The notes beneath the pieces are model-generated. The model searched no databases and was not told where the DNA came from. It worked only from the letters and a program-made list of their open reading frames with translations. A stretch of 64,000 nucleotides of DNA from Saccharothrix obliqua (GTDB taxonomy: Bacteria; Actinomycetota; Actinomycetes; Mycobacteriales; Pseudonocardiaceae). Position numbers and translations under genes: made by a program. Positions 15,813-24,248 of this stretch are shown here, piece after piece; the first letter of the stretch is position 1, and the number at the start of each line of letters is the position of its first letter. The stretch is taken from positions 372,001-436,000 of the forward strand of contig NZ_JAHXGQ010000001.1 in NCBI RefSeq assembly GCF_019375475.1, given 5' to 3'.

Positions 15813-18416
15813 ATGTCCGACCACGCGTCGGCCGCGGCGCCGAGCGCGCCGACCCGGTCCACCAACCGGGCGTTCACGGTGTTCGCGGTGCTGCTCCTGG
15901 CCGCGGGCACGCTGTCGGCGGTCGCCGTCGGCACGTGGCTGCCCGACGGCGACGACAAGCTCGGCCTGCTGTGGACCGGCCCGCTGCTCGTGGTCGGGTT
16001 CCTCCTCGCCGAGCAGCTCGCCATCAACGTCGACGTCCGCAGCGGCGTCGCCTGGACCATCTCCTTCACCGAGATCCCGCTCGTCCTCGGCCTGCTCGTC
16101 GCGCCGTTCGAGGTCGTGCTGGCCGCGCACGTGGTCGCGGGCGTCGGCACGCTGCTCGGCCGCCGCGTCCTGGACCGCGCCGTCTACAACGCGGGCCTGA
16201 TGTTCATGGAGATCTCGGTCGCCTTCGCCGTCGCGCACGCGGTGACCGGGTTCATCGGCGACCACGGGCCGTTCTGGGCGGGCGCGTTCCTCGGCACCAT
16301 CGCCGTGCCGCTGCTGGCCAGCGTGCTCGGCCTGACCGCGTTGCGGCTCATGGGCAAGGGGATGCGCGTCGGCCCGAGCGTCCGGCTCGTCCTCCAGACC
16401 CTGGTCGTGGCGCTGCTCAACACCTCCGCGGGCCTCGCCGGCTACGAGATCGCCACCAAGGCGCCCTGGGGCGGCCTGCTGATCGCGCTCGTGTTCGCCG
16501 GCATCACCGCCATCTACCTCGCCTACTCCGGCCTGCTGCGGGAGCAGCGCGACCTGGAGGCGCTCAGCGAGGTGTCGCTGCGGGTCGCCCGCTCCGGCCG
16601 CCACGCCACCGGACCGCGCGGCGCGTCCGCCGAGGACGGCGACGGCCGGGCCGAGGACGACGAGTGGCAGCTGATCGCCGAGCGCATCCGCGAGCAGCTC
16701 AACGCCAACCGGGTCGTGCTGCGGCTGCGCACCGACCCGCAGTCCCCGATGCGGACCCTGGTCGCGGGCGAGCCGCTGCCGCCCGGTATGCGCCGTGACG
16801 ACCCGCGCCAGCTCCGCGAGGACGCCATGCTGCAACTGCCCGGCTCCCAGGTGCGGTACTTCCGCGTGGTCGACGCCGGCGAGGACGTGGCCGAGGCCCT
16901 GGTCCGCCGCGACGCGCAGGAAGCCCTCGTGGTGCCGCTGCGCGGCGCGACCCAGCTGCTCGGCGCGGTCGAGGTGCACGACCGGCTCAGCCGGTGGCGT
17001 GGTTTCGGCAAGGCCGACCTCCAGCTCCTGCGCACGCTCGCGAGCCACCTGTCCACCGCCGTCGACAACCGCCGGCTGCTCGCGCGGCTGCGTCACGACG
17101 CCTACCACGACCCGTTGACCGGCCTGCTCAACCGGCCCGGCTTCCGCGAGGCGGGCAGCGAGCCGATGCGCCAGGCGACGCGGTCCGTGGTGCTCCGCAT
17201 CGACCTCGACGTGCTGTCCACCGTGTCCGACGCGCTCGGCCAGGCGTGGGGCAACCGGATGGTCGTGGCCGCCGGGCGCAGGCTCCGCGACGAACTCGGG
17301 CCCGAGGTGCCGCTGGCCCGCCTGGAGGGCGGCGCGTTCGCCGCGCTGCTGCTGGACCGCCAGGCCGAGCGCATCCAGGAGATCGCCGAGCGGTTGCGTG
17401 CGGCGTTGTCCGTGCCCTACCCGGTGGACCGGCTCACCGTGGAGGCGGGCGCGGTCGTCGGCTGGGCGGCCACCACCGAGTGCGAGATCGAGGACCCCGA
17501 CCCGGACGCGTTGCTCCAGCGCGCCGACGTGGCGGTCCGCGCGACCAGCGAGGGCGAGCCGCTGCGGGCGTACGCGCCGTCGATGGGCCAGATCTTCCTG
17601 CGCCGGTTCCAGCTCGTCACCCAGTTCCGGTCGGCGCTGGAGACCGGCCAGGTCACCGTGCACTACCAGCCGAAGGTGGCGTTGCCGAGCAGGCAGGTGG
17701 TGGGCGCCGAGGCGCTCGTGCGGTGGAAGCACCCCGAGTTCGGCCGCGTCGACCCCGACGAGTTCGTGCCCGCCGTCGAGGCCACCGGCCTGGTCGACGT
17801 GCTCACCGACTTCGTCATGGACAAGGCGCTGGAACGCGTCCGCCGGTGGATCGACCGCGGCCTGCGGATGTCCATCGCCGTCAACCTGTCCGTGCGGACC
17901 CTCGCCGACGAGGAGTTCCCCGACCGCGTGGCCGCGGCCCTCGCCCGCCACGACGTGCCGCCGGAGCTGCTGACCTTCGAGCTGACCGAGTCCGGCGTCA
18001 TGGCCGACCCGGAACGCGCGCTGCCCGTGCTGCGGCGGCTGCACACCATGGGCGTCGTGCTCGCCGTGGACGACTTCGGCACCGGGTACTCGTCGCTGGC
18101 CTACCTGCGGCAGCTGCCCGTGGACGAGGTGAAGATCGACAAGTCGTTCGTGCTCGGCATGGGCACCGACCTCGGCGACATGGCCGTCGTGCGGTCCATC
18201 GTCGAACTCGGCCACTCGTTGAGCCTCACCGTCGTGGCGGAGGGCGTCGAGGACGACGCGGCACGCGACCAGTTCGTGTCCATGGGCTGCGACGTCGCGC
18301 AGGGTTACCTGATCTCCCGACCGCTGTCCGAGGACCGCTTCGAGGCGTGGTTGCGGGCGCGAACGGTGCAGGTCAGGGGAGCCCGGGATGAGACGGTGCT
18401 CACGCTCGTGCACTGA
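15813..18416 (+). CDS. Membrane c-di-GMP protein: degenerate GGDEF plus intact EAL domain
   Basis: An 867-residue protein. Residues about 20-250 hold six or seven hydrophobic segments (a membrane sensor resembling MASE-type domains). A GAF-like region follows (about 275-420), then a GGDEF domain (about 430-585), then an EAL domain (about 600-860). The GGDEF signature is EGGAF (505-509), so cyclase activity should be lost. The EAL domain keeps E633-A-L, DDFGTGYSS (from 753) and KIDKSFV, so phosphodiesterase activity is expected. Overall it should hydrolyse c-di-GMP, possibly with GTP or c-di-GMP bound at the GGDEF as an allosteric site. The ATG at 15813 has GAGGAGG upstream. It stands alone, with tRNA genes downstream. 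Confidence 0.92.
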   Translation: MSDHASAAAPSAPTRSTNRAFTVFAVLLLAAGTLSAVAVGTWLPDGDDKLGLLWTGPLLVVGFLLAEQLAINVDVRSGVAWTISFTEIPLVLGLLVAPFEVVLAAHVVAGVGTLLGRRVLDRAVYNAGLMFMEISVAFAVAHAVTGFIGDHGPFWAGAFLGTIAVPLLASVLGLTALRLMGKGMRVGPSVRLVLQTLVVALLNTSAGLAGYEIATKAPWGGLLIALVFAGITAIYLAYSGLLREQRDLEALSEVSLRVARSGRHATGPRGASAEDGDGRAEDDEWQLIAERIREQLNANRVVLRLRTDPQSPMRTLVAGEPLPPGMRRDDPRQLREDAMLQLPGSQVRYFRVVDAGEDVAEALVRRDAQEALVVPLRGATQLLGAVEVHDRLSRWRGFGKADLQLLRTLASHLSTAVDNRRLLARLRHDAYHDPLTGLLNRPGFREAGSEPMRQATRSVVLRIDLDVLSTVSDALGQAWGNRMVVAAGRRLRDELGPEVPLARLEGGAFAALLLDRQAERIQEIAERLRAALSVPYPVDRLTVEAGAVVGWAATTECEIEDPDPDALLQRADVAVRATSEGEPLRAYAPSMGQIFLRRFQLVTQFRSALETGQVTVHYQPKVALPSRQVVGAEALVRWKHPEFGRVDPDEFVPAVEATGLVDVLTDFVMDKALERVRRWIDRGLRMSIAVNLSVRTLADEEFPDRVAAALARHDVPPELLTFELTESGVMADPERALPVLRRLHTMGVVLAVDDFGTGYSSLAYLRQLPVDEVKIDKSFVLGMGTDLGDMAVVRSIVELGHSLSLTVVAEGVEDDAARDQFVSMGCDVAQGYLISRPLSEDRFEAWLRARTVQVRGARDETVLTLVH

Positions 18417-18430
18417 TCGACCCCCCCGAT

Positions 18431-18459
18431 TTCACTCCGGCGGGGAGAGTGTGTAGAGT
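18431..18459 (+). promoter_or_regulatory. Candidate promoter of the tRNA-Thr/tRNA-Met unit
   Basis: TTCACT (18431-18436) and TAGAGT (18454-18459) are 17 bases apart. They end 30 bases upstream of tRNA-Thr, matching the -35/-10 form common for actinobacterial stable RNA promoters. Confidence 0.5.
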
Positions 18460-18489
18460 TCACCTCGCTCCGCAAGAACGGGAGAGCAG

Positions 18490-18565
18490 GCCCCTTTAGC
18501 TCAGTCGGCAGAGCGTCTCCATGGTAAGGAGAAGGTCTACGGTTCGATTCCGTAAAGGGGCTCCA
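18490..18565 (+). tRNA. tRNA-Thr (GGT)
   Basis: Acceptor arm GCCCCTT (18490-18496) pairs with AAGGGGC (18555-18561). The anticodon GGT is at 18523-18525 in the loop ATGGTAA, and the T-arm is ACGGTTCGATTCCGT. Discriminator T is followed by an encoded CCA at 18563-18565. Confidence 0.95.
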
Positions 18566-18611
18566 CGACTTGGCCGCGGTGCACAAGCATCGGCGGCCAA
18601 GAGTCGTGTGA

Positions 18612-18684
18612 AGCGGTGTAGCTCAGTTGGCAGAGCAAGCGGCTCATAATCGCTGTGTCGCCGGTTCAAGTCCGGCCACCGCTA
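18612..18684 (+). tRNA. tRNA-Met (CAT), elongator type
   Basis: Acceptor arm AGCGGTG (18612-18618) pairs with CACCGCT (18677-18683), with discriminator A. The anticodon CAT is at 18645-18647 in CTCATAA, and the T-arm is CCGGTTCAAGTCCGG. The fully paired first base pair argues against an initiator tRNA. No CCA is encoded. An Ile2 (lysidine) tRNA also reads CAT at the DNA level, but position after tRNA-Thr and before rpmG is the usual place of tRNA-Met. Confidence 0.88.
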
Positions 18685-18741
18685 CGCGAGTGGGCGACTC
18701 GTGTCCACGGAGAACGTGGACCCGGCTCGCTCCGCATCACA

Positions 18742-18790
18742 CCGGGGGCGCAGCCCCCGGACCCCGCCCAAGGGGGGCGTAGCCCCCCTT
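18742..18790. repeat. Two adjacent GC hairpins (possible dispersed repeat)
   Basis: CCGGGGGCGCAGCCCCCGG (18742-18760) and AAGGGGGGC...GCCCCCCTT (18770-18790) both fold on a short GCxG-type loop and share the same design. They lie between tRNA-Met and rpmG. Such GGGGGCGCAGCCCCC-type hairpins recur in actinobacterial genomes. Here they can terminate the tRNA transcript. Confidence 0.55.
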
Positions 18791-18810
18791 GGATCCCCCC
18801 TCCGGTGCTC

Positions 18811-18827
18811 GGGTGGGGGTGGGTGGG
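18811..18827 (+). other. G-quadruplex-forming motif upstream of rpmG
   Basis: GGGTGGGGGTGGGTGGG: four G-tracts with single-base loops, the most stable type of intramolecular quadruplex. It is followed by a GT/T-rich stretch to about 18848. It is 84 bases upstream of the rpmG start, on the coding strand, so it would be present in any RNA reading through from the tRNAs. Confidence 0.6.
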
Positions 18828-18911
18828 TTGGTGTTTGTGTTTGTTTGGCCCGCCAGGTGGTAAGCCCGCGCTGGGGTTACGGGATCGACGCGCTCTAGGA
18901 AGGCAAGGACC

Positions 18912-19076
18912 GTGGCTGCAACCGACGTACGCCCCAAGATCACCCTCGCGTGCGAGGAGTGCAAGCACCGGAACTACATCACGCGGAAGAACCGGCGCAA
19001 CGACCCGGACCGGCTGGAGATCAAGAAGTTCTGCCCGAACTGCAAGACCCACCGGCCGCACAAGGAAACCCGCTGA
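18912..19076 (+). CDS. rpmG: 50S ribosomal protein L33
   Basis: A 54-residue L33, easily missed because of size. Zinc-binding cysteines C14, C17, C41 and C44 are all present (CEEC and CPNC), so this is the zinc-containing (C+) paralogue. The core [21 protein letters not shown] is close to consensus. The GTG start at 18912 follows AGGAAGGCAAGGACC. It is the first protein gene after the tRNA pair and precedes the dehydratase pair, an arrangement typical of Pseudonocardiales and mycobacteria. Confidence 0.95.
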   Translation: MAATDVRPKITLACEECKHRNYITRKNRRNDPDRLEIKKFCPNCKTHRPHKETR

Positions 19077-19098
19077 CCGGGTTTCCCGCTTGGCTTCG

Positions 19099-19127
19099 GG
19101 CCCGTCCCCTGGTGGGGGCGGGCCTTT
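19099..19127 (+). terminator. Terminator after rpmG
   Basis: GGCCCGTCCCC (19099-19109) pairs with GGGGGCGGGCC (19114-19124), with one G·U, followed by TTT. It lies just after the rpmG stop and ends 17 bases before the next start codon. Confidence 0.7.
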
Positions 19128-19143
19128 CGCGTAGGGTGCCCGG

Positions 19144-19593
19144 GTGCCACTTGACCAGTCGTTCGTCGGACGTGTGTACCCGCCGTCGCCCCCCTACGAG
19201 GTGGGGCGGGAGAAGATCCGCGAGTTCGCGGACGCGGTGGGGGAGACCAGCGCGGTGCACCGGGACCCCGAAGCGGCGCGTGCCGCGGGGTACAAGGACG
19301 TCATCGCGCCGCCCACGTTCGCGGTGATCGTGTCGCTGAAGGCCAACGACGTGCTGGTGGAGGACCCCGAGCTGGGCCTGGACTACAGCCGCGTGGTGCA
19401 CGGCGACCAGTCGTTCACCTACGCGCGGCCGATCGCGGCGGGCGACCGGCTGGTGGTCGAGCTGCACGTGGACTCCATCACGACGCGGATGGGCAACGAC
19501 ATGCTCGGCCTGCGGGCCGAGATCGGCACGGACGAGGGCGAGCACGTGTGCACCGCGCGCTGCACGCTCGTGGTGCGGGGGGAGGACGCGTGA
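19144..19593 (+). CDS. HadA-like hot-dog dehydratase subunit
   Basis: A 149-residue hot-dog-fold protein of the UPF0336/HadA type (MaoC N-terminal dehydratase domain). The segments PPYEVGREKIREFADAVGET, DVIAPPTFAVIVSL and HGDQSFTYARPIAAGD match the non-catalytic, substrate-channel subunit of mycobacterial HadAB. It overlaps the next gene by four bases, as HadA and HadB do. In mycobacteria the heterodimer dehydrates 3-hydroxyacyl-ACP in type II fatty acid synthesis for mycolates. Mycolates are not expected in this lineage, so the acyl substrate here is uncertain. The GTG at 19144 is the start, right after the rpmG terminator. Confidence 0.85.
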   Translation: MPLDQSFVGRVYPPSPPYEVGREKIREFADAVGETSAVHRDPEAARAAGYKDVIAPPTFAVIVSLKANDVLVEDPELGLDYSRVVHGDQSFTYARPIAAGDRLVVELHVDSITTRMGNDMLGLRAEIGTDEGEHVCTARCTLVVRGEDA

Positions 19594-20009
19594 TCCGCGC
19601 TGCCGAGGTGTCCGTCGGGGACGTGCTGCCGCCGCTGGCGCTGCGCATCACGCGTGCCGACCTGGTCCGGTACGCGGGCGCGTCCGGCGACTTCAACCCG
19701 ATCCACTGGAACCAGCGGTTCGCCGAGCAGGTCGGCCTGCCCGGTGTCATCGCGCACGGGATGCTCACCATGGGCATGGCCGTCCGGGTCGTCACGGAGT
19801 GGGCAGGCGACCCCGGCGCCGTCGTGGAGTACGGCGTCCGCTTCGGTCGGCCCGTTCCGGTGCCCGACGACGACGAGGGCGCGCTCGTGGAGGCCACCGG
19901 CAAGGTGACCAAGGTGTTGGACGACGGGACGTTCAAGGTCAACGTGACGGCCTCGTTCGAGGGCCGGTCGGTGTTGGGTGGGGCGTTCGCGCGGGTTCGG
20001 CTGCCTTAG
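19590..20009 (+). CDS. HadB-like catalytic (R)-3-hydroxyacyl dehydratase subunit
   Basis: A 139-residue MaoC-like hydratase 2 subunit with the catalytic Asp34 and His39 in GDFNPIHWN and the family motif GVIAHGMLTMGM. It starts with GTG at 19590, overlapping the preceding gene's stop (GTGA), so a heterodimer is expected. As with its partner, the reaction would be dehydration or hydration of a 3-hydroxyacyl thioester, with the substrate unknown. The stop codon lies inside a 16-bp tandem repeat shared with the end of the convergent MmpS-like gene. Confidence 0.88.
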   Translation: MIRAAEVSVGDVLPPLALRITRADLVRYAGASGDFNPIHWNQRFAEQVGLPGVIAHGMLTMGMAVRVVTEWAGDPGAVVEYGVRFGRPVPVPDDDEGALVEATGKVTKVLDDGTFKVNVTASFEGRSVLGGAFARVRLP

Positions 20010-20053
20010 AAGTTGCCTGCCCTAGAAATTGCTTGCCCTAGAAGTTGCTGCAC
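20007..20053. repeat. 16-bp tandem repeat at a convergent gene junction
   Basis: TAGAAGTTGCCTGCCC (20007-20022), TAGAAATTGCTTGCCC (20023-20038) and a partial third copy starting TAGAAGTTGCTGCAC at 20039. Each copy begins with a TAG. The first copy supplies the stop of the HadB-like gene. The third overlaps the last codons of the minus-strand MmpS-like gene, whose end therefore appears locally duplicated. Confidence 0.7.
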
Positions 20054-20412
20054 AGGGCGCTGGTCAGGGGGCCGGTGGCGGTGGCGGCGCGGCGTTCCTC
20101 CCCGTTCACGCCGACCCGGCACGCCACCGAGCCGCCGTCCGGGCCGATCGTGACGGTGAGCACGCCGCCGATCACGTCGCCCTCCACGAGGAGCTTCTTC
20201 TGCCACGGGAACGCGGTCAGCTCCTCGCGGTGGGTGGGGTTGCCCTCGTCGAACGTCGAGTAGGTCACGGTGGCGCTGCGCACCTCGCCGAACACCTCGT
20301 ACACCACCACGGAGGGGTCGTCCGGTCTCGCCACCCACAGCGCGAGCACCGCCGCGCCCAACACGAGGACGACCGAACCGGTGATCACGGGCCACTTGCG
20401 GGTCTCCGCCAT
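20038..20412 (-). CDS. MmpS-family membrane protein, 124 residues
   Basis: A short N-terminal tail, one membrane helix (about residues 8-28, PVITGSVVLVLGAAVLALWV), then an extracytoplasmic domain of the MmpS type. Family features are VVYEVFGEVRSATVTYSTF, the PWQKKL segment, GGSVACRVGVNGE and a terminal CSNF. MmpS proteins in mycobacteria work with MmpL transporters in lipid or siderophore export; no MmpL is in this window. The ATG at 20412 has GAGGAG upstream and is preferred over a longer frame. A nested dyad lies just upstream. The gene is followed at its 3' end by the tandem repeat and is paired with a second MmpS-like gene. Confidence 0.8.
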   Translation of the reverse strand: MAETRKWPVITGSVVLVLGAAVLALWVARPDDPSVVVYEVFGEVRSATVTYSTFDEGNPTHREELTAFPWQKKLLVEGDVIGGVLTVTIGPDGGSVACRVGVNGEERRAATATGPLTSALCSNF

Positions 20413-20445
20413 GCGTTGCGCTCCTCGGCAGGAAACGAGTTGACC

Positions 20446-20489
20446 TGAATAGTCCATCAGTGTGGTTCTACTGACGGTTACCCTATTCA
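20446..20489. promoter_or_regulatory. Nested dyad with GGTTACC in the promoter of the first mmpS-like gene
   Basis: The outer arms are TGAATAG (20446-20452) and CTATTCA (20483-20489). The inner arms are TCAGT (20457-20461) and ACTGA (20470-20474). GGTTACC lies at 20476-20482. All are within 80 bases upstream of the ATG at 20412. This is a candidate operator; GGTTACC recurs upstream of the second MmpS-like gene. Confidence 0.45.
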
Positions 20490-20563
20490 CCCGTCCAGGT
20501 GGGAGCACACGGCTGCGAGCGGCCACCCGGGCGGTGCGGAGACCTCGCCCGGGTGGCCCTCGG

Positions 20564-21196
20564 TCAGAAGTTGGCGCAGGTCGCCACGGCGCCCGGCCCG
20601 GTGGCCGTCGCCGTCTTGCGCTCCACGCCGTCCACGGTGATCTTGCAGGTGACGGAACCGCCGTCGGCGCCGGTCATGGCGGCGACGCTGCCGCCGCTGA
20701 GCAGGCCCTTCACGGTCAGCTCCTTGGTCCAGGGCAGCTTGTCGACCTCCTCCTGGTTGTTGGTGCTGTTGCCCTCGCTGTAGGTGGTGAAGGTGATCGT
20801 CGCCCGCTTGGCGTCGCCGGTGATCTCGTAGACCACCTTGGACTCCTTGTTCGCCTGACGGGACAGGTCGTCCAGGGTGTCCTTGGTGTCGCTCGCGGCC
20901 TTGCCGAAGGCGGCGAGCCAGACGATGCAGATCACCAGGCCGACGGCCGACAGGACGACACCGGCGATCGCGAGGCCCTTGTTGGTGGCCGCGCCGCCCA
21001 GCGCCCGCGCGACCCCGATGCCGCCGAGCACGAGGCCGAGGATCACCAGCGGCCACGCGACGACACCGATCACGGGGATGAAGCTGAACAGCAGGCCCAC
21101 CAGTCCGAGCACGAAGCCGGCCGTGCCGAGCCCGTTGCGCGGGGGCCGCGGCGCGGCGTGCTGGTGGTGCGTCGTGGGCGGCTGGGGTAAGGCCAT
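20564..21196 (-). CDS. Membrane protein with DUF4190-like N-terminus and MmpS-like C-terminal domain
   Basis: A 210-residue protein. After a Pro/His-rich tail, two hydrophobic segments (about residues 24-58 and 72-95; TAGFVLGLVGLLFSF and AIAGVVLSAVGLVICIVWLA) resemble DUF4190 membrane pairs. The C-terminal domain from about 118 repeats the MmpS pattern: KVVYEITGDAKRATITFTTY, LPWTKEL, GGSVTCKITVDG and terminal CANF. Its close similarity to the neighbour at 20038-20412 points to tandem duplication with a swapped membrane anchor. The ATG at 21196 follows CGAGGAGAGC. Function is unknown; partnership with a distant MmpL is possible. Confidence 0.78.
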   Translation of the reverse strand: MALPQPPTTHHQHAAPRPPRNGLGTAGFVLGLVGLLFSFIPVIGVVAWPLVILGLVLGGIGVARALGGAATNKGLAIAGVVLSAVGLVICIVWLAAFGKAASDTKDTLDDLSRQANKESKVVYEITGDAKRATITFTTYSEGNSTNNQEEVDKLPWTKELTVKGLLSGGSVAAMTGADGGSVTCKITVDGVERKTATATGPGAVATCANF

Positions 21197-21261
21197 GTGC
21201 TCTCCTCGGGGGGTGCGGCTCGGCGAGCCGGATGACCGGACCATCGAGCAGGTGTACGGCG

Positions 21262-21279
21262 CGGTTACCTCCGGTTACC
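21262..21279. promoter_or_regulatory. Direct repeat CGGTTACC upstream of the second mmpS-like gene
   Basis: Two copies of CGGTTACC start at 21262 and 21272, one helical turn apart, about 66 bases upstream of the ATG at 21196. The same GGTTACC core is in the promoter region of the neighbouring MmpS-like gene. Confidence 0.4.
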
Positions 21280-21302
21280 GGAATGTGTCCTAAAGACGGC
21301 GA

Positions 21303-21327
21303 AAGGCGCCCCCGATGGGAGCGCCTT
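21303..21327 (-). terminator. Terminator after the aminotransferase gene
   Basis: AAGGCGC (21303-21309) pairs with GCGCCTT (21321-21327), with inner CCC/GGG around GAT. It lies 21 bases past the stop of the minus-strand aminotransferase, reading that way into a short T-run. Confidence 0.65.
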
Positions 21328-21347
21328 CCGCCGGGAAGCCGGGGTTC

Positions 21348-22592
21348 TCAGCCCTCGATCTCGCCCAGCAGCTCGCCGATGCGGGTGATGCCGGTCTTCA
21401 GGTCGTCGTCGCCCAGCGCGTACGACAACCGCAGGTAGCCGGGCGTGCCGAACGCCTCACCCGGCACCACCGCGACCTCGGCGTGCTCCAGGATCAGCTC
21501 GGCCAGCCGCACCGTGTCCGTGATCTCCGCGCCGCGCAGCGCCTTGCCGATGAGGGCCTTGACCGACGGGTACACGTAGAACGCGCCCTTCGGCGTCGGG
21601 CACGTGACGCCGGGGATGGCGTTGAGCATCTCCACGATGGTCCGCCGCCGCCGGTCGAACGCCTCGCGCATCTCGTGCGCGGCGTCCAGCGAGCCGGACA
21701 CCGCCTCCAGCGCGGCGCGCTGCGACACGTTCGACACGTTCGACGTGAGGTGCGACTGGAGGTTCGCCGCGGCCTTCACCACGTCGGTCGGGCCGATCAG
21801 CCAGCCCACCCGCCAGCCGGTCATCGCGTAGGTCTTGGCCACGCCGTTGAGCACGATCGTCCGGTCCGCCATCGCGGGCACGGCCACCGGCAGCGACACG
21901 GCCTCCGCGCCGTCGTACACCAGGTGCTCGTAGATCTCGTCGGCGATGACCCACAGGCCGTTCGCCAGGGCCCACTCGCCGATCGCGGTGATCTGCTCGC
22001 GGGTGTACACCGCGCCGGTCGGGTTGGACGGCGAGCACAGCAGCAGCACCTTGGACCGCGGCGTCCGGGCCGCCTCCAGCTGCTCGACGGTGACCAGGTA
22101 GTCGGTCGTCTCGTCGGCCGTCACCTGCACCGGCACGCCGCCCGCGAGCGTGATCGCCTCGGGGTAGGTCGTCCAGTACGGGGCGGGCAGCAGCACCTCG
22201 TCGCCCGGGTCCACGATGGTCGCGAACGCCTGGTAGACGGCCTGCTTGCCGCCGTTGGTGATGAGCACCTGCGCGGCGGTCACGGCGTACCCGGAGTCGC
22301 GTGCCGTCTTCGCGGCTACGGCCTCCCGCAGCTCGGGCAGGCCGGCGGCGGGGGTGTAGCGGTGGTTGCGCGGGTCGGCGCACGCGGCCTGAGCAGCGGC
22401 GACGATGGAATCCGGCGTCGGGAAGTCGGGCTCGCCGGCCCCGAAGCCGATCACCGGTCGACCGGCCGCCTTGAGCGCCTTCGCCTTCGCGTCCACGGCG
22501 AGCGTCGCGGACTCGGTGATGCCACCGATCCGCTTCGAGATCCGGGGGAAGGCGGAGGTACCGGGCGCGGGGGTCGTCTCTGGTGAGGCCAT
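21348..22592 (-). CDS. aspC: Class I pyridoxal-phosphate aminotransferase (aspartate-type)
   Basis: A 414-residue fold-type I aminotransferase of the bacterial aspartate/prephenate subgroup. The PLP lysine is in [16 protein letters not shown]. Also present are [10 protein letters not shown] near the N-terminus, [10 protein letters not shown], the [10 protein letters not shown] motif and the [12 protein letters not shown] segment. The reaction is likely 2-oxoglutarate-dependent transamination of aspartate or prephenate; the exact substrate cannot be fixed by eye. The ATG at 22592 is the start. In other Pseudonocardiales an aspC-type gene lies in the same place beside tRNA-Trp and secE. Confidence 0.92.
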   Translation of the reverse strand: MASPETTPAPGTSAFPRISKRIGGITESATLAVDAKAKALKAAGRPVIGFGAGEPDFPTPDSIVAAAQAACADPRNHRYTPAAGLPELREAVAAKTARDSGYAVTAAQVLITNGGKQAVYQAFATIVDPGDEVLLPAPYWTTYPEAITLAGGVPVQVTADETTDYLVTVEQLEAARTPRSKVLLLCSPSNPTGAVYTREQITAIGEWALANGLWVIADEIYEHLVYDGAEAVSLPVAVPAMADRTIVLNGVAKTYAMTGWRVGWLIGPTDVVKAAANLQSHLTSNVSNVSQRAALEAVSGSLDAAHEMREAFDRRRRTIVEMLNAIPGVTCPTPKGAFYVYPSVKALIGKALRGAEITDTVRLAELILEHAEVAVVPGEAFGTPGYLRLSYALGDDDLKTGITRIGELLGEIEG

Positions 22593-22653
22593 GCCCCAAT
22601 CGTGGCAGACGGCACAACCGAGTCGGCGTCCGCACCCCCGCTGACCGGGCCGG

Positions 22654-22684
22654 TTGGAAGGAGGGGCCCTCGTTGCCGTATGCT
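22654..22684 (+). promoter_or_regulatory. Weak candidate promoter for tRNA-Trp/secE
   Basis: TTGGAA (22654-22659) and TATGCT (22679-22684) lie about 95 bases upstream of tRNA-Trp. The spacing is 19 bases, longer than ideal. This is the only AT-containing -10-like hexamer in the region. Confidence 0.35.
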
Positions 22685-22777
22685 TCGTCTCCGGGAACGC
22701 ACAGCCGCTGCCTCACGGGCCACGTGAGGGCAGTGGAAGACGTCCTCAGCCAGGGGTCTCCGGCAACGGGGTCCCAA

Positions 22778-22850
<73 letters not shown>

Positions 22851-22893
22851 CGTCGAAGCGCGACGTGCAAGCGCGAGGTGAGCGGAGGTCGGC

Positions 22894-23310
22894 ATGAGCG
22901 AGGGCCGCGAGCAGGACCAGCCGGACGAGCGCGAGAGCGCGTCCCGGCCGGTCACCGCCGCAGCGCGCCGCGAGCGCCGGGGTACCGCGCGCCCGGCGGG
23001 CCGCAAGGACTCCGCCGCGCGTCCGTCCGAGGCGAAGAAGTCGGCCGAGTCCGACGCCGACGCCGCGGAGGGCAAGAAGGGGCGCCCCACCCGAGCGCGG
23101 GGTGACCAGGAGAAGCGACCGGGCCTCTTCGCGAAGCTCGCCCGCTACATCCGCGAGGTGGTCAGCGAGCTGCGGAAGGTCATCTGGCCGACCCGCAAGC
23201 AGATGATCACCTACACCTCGGTCGTGTTGGTCTTCGTGGCCTTCATGGTGGCGTTGGTGTTCGGCCTGGATTCGGCCTTCGCCTGGGGCGTGTTCAAGGT
23301 GTTCGCCTAG
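22894..23310 (+). CDS. secE: Preprotein translocase subunit SecE
   Basis: A 138-residue SecE. The conserved core is at the C-terminus: an amphipathic helix with [20 protein letters not shown], then one membrane helix (about residues 105-135, [20 protein letters not shown]). The first 70 residues are a charged, disordered extension rich in Glu, Arg and Ala, common in actinobacterial SecE. It is part of the SecYEG channel. It lies between tRNA-Trp and nusG, the conserved secE-nusG arrangement. The ATG at 22894 has GCGGAGG upstream. Confidence 0.95.
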   Translation: MSEGREQDQPDERESASRPVTAAARRERRGTARPAGRKDSAARPSEAKKSAESDADAAEGKKGRPTRARGDQEKRPGLFAKLARYIREVVSELRKVIWPTRKQMITYTSVVLVFVAFMVALVFGLDSAFAWGVFKVFA

Positions 23311-23365
23311 AGTCGAACACCCTGGCCACCGCCCTCGGGCGGTGGCTGGAGCACGTGATGCATGA

Positions 23366-24169
<804 letters not shown>

Positions 24170-24248
24170 TCGGCGCCCCCGGGCGCCGGCAGCCACGCTG
24201 CGGCTGGCAGGGCCGCGCGCGGACACCGCAATAACAGGAAGCACTGAG

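Noticed and set aside
18612..18684. The CAT tRNA as an initiator tRNA or Ile2 tRNA
   Set aside because: The first base pair of the acceptor stem is paired, unlike initiator tRNA. The conserved place after tRNA-Thr and before rpmG is that of elongator tRNA-Met. Ile2 cannot be fully excluded.
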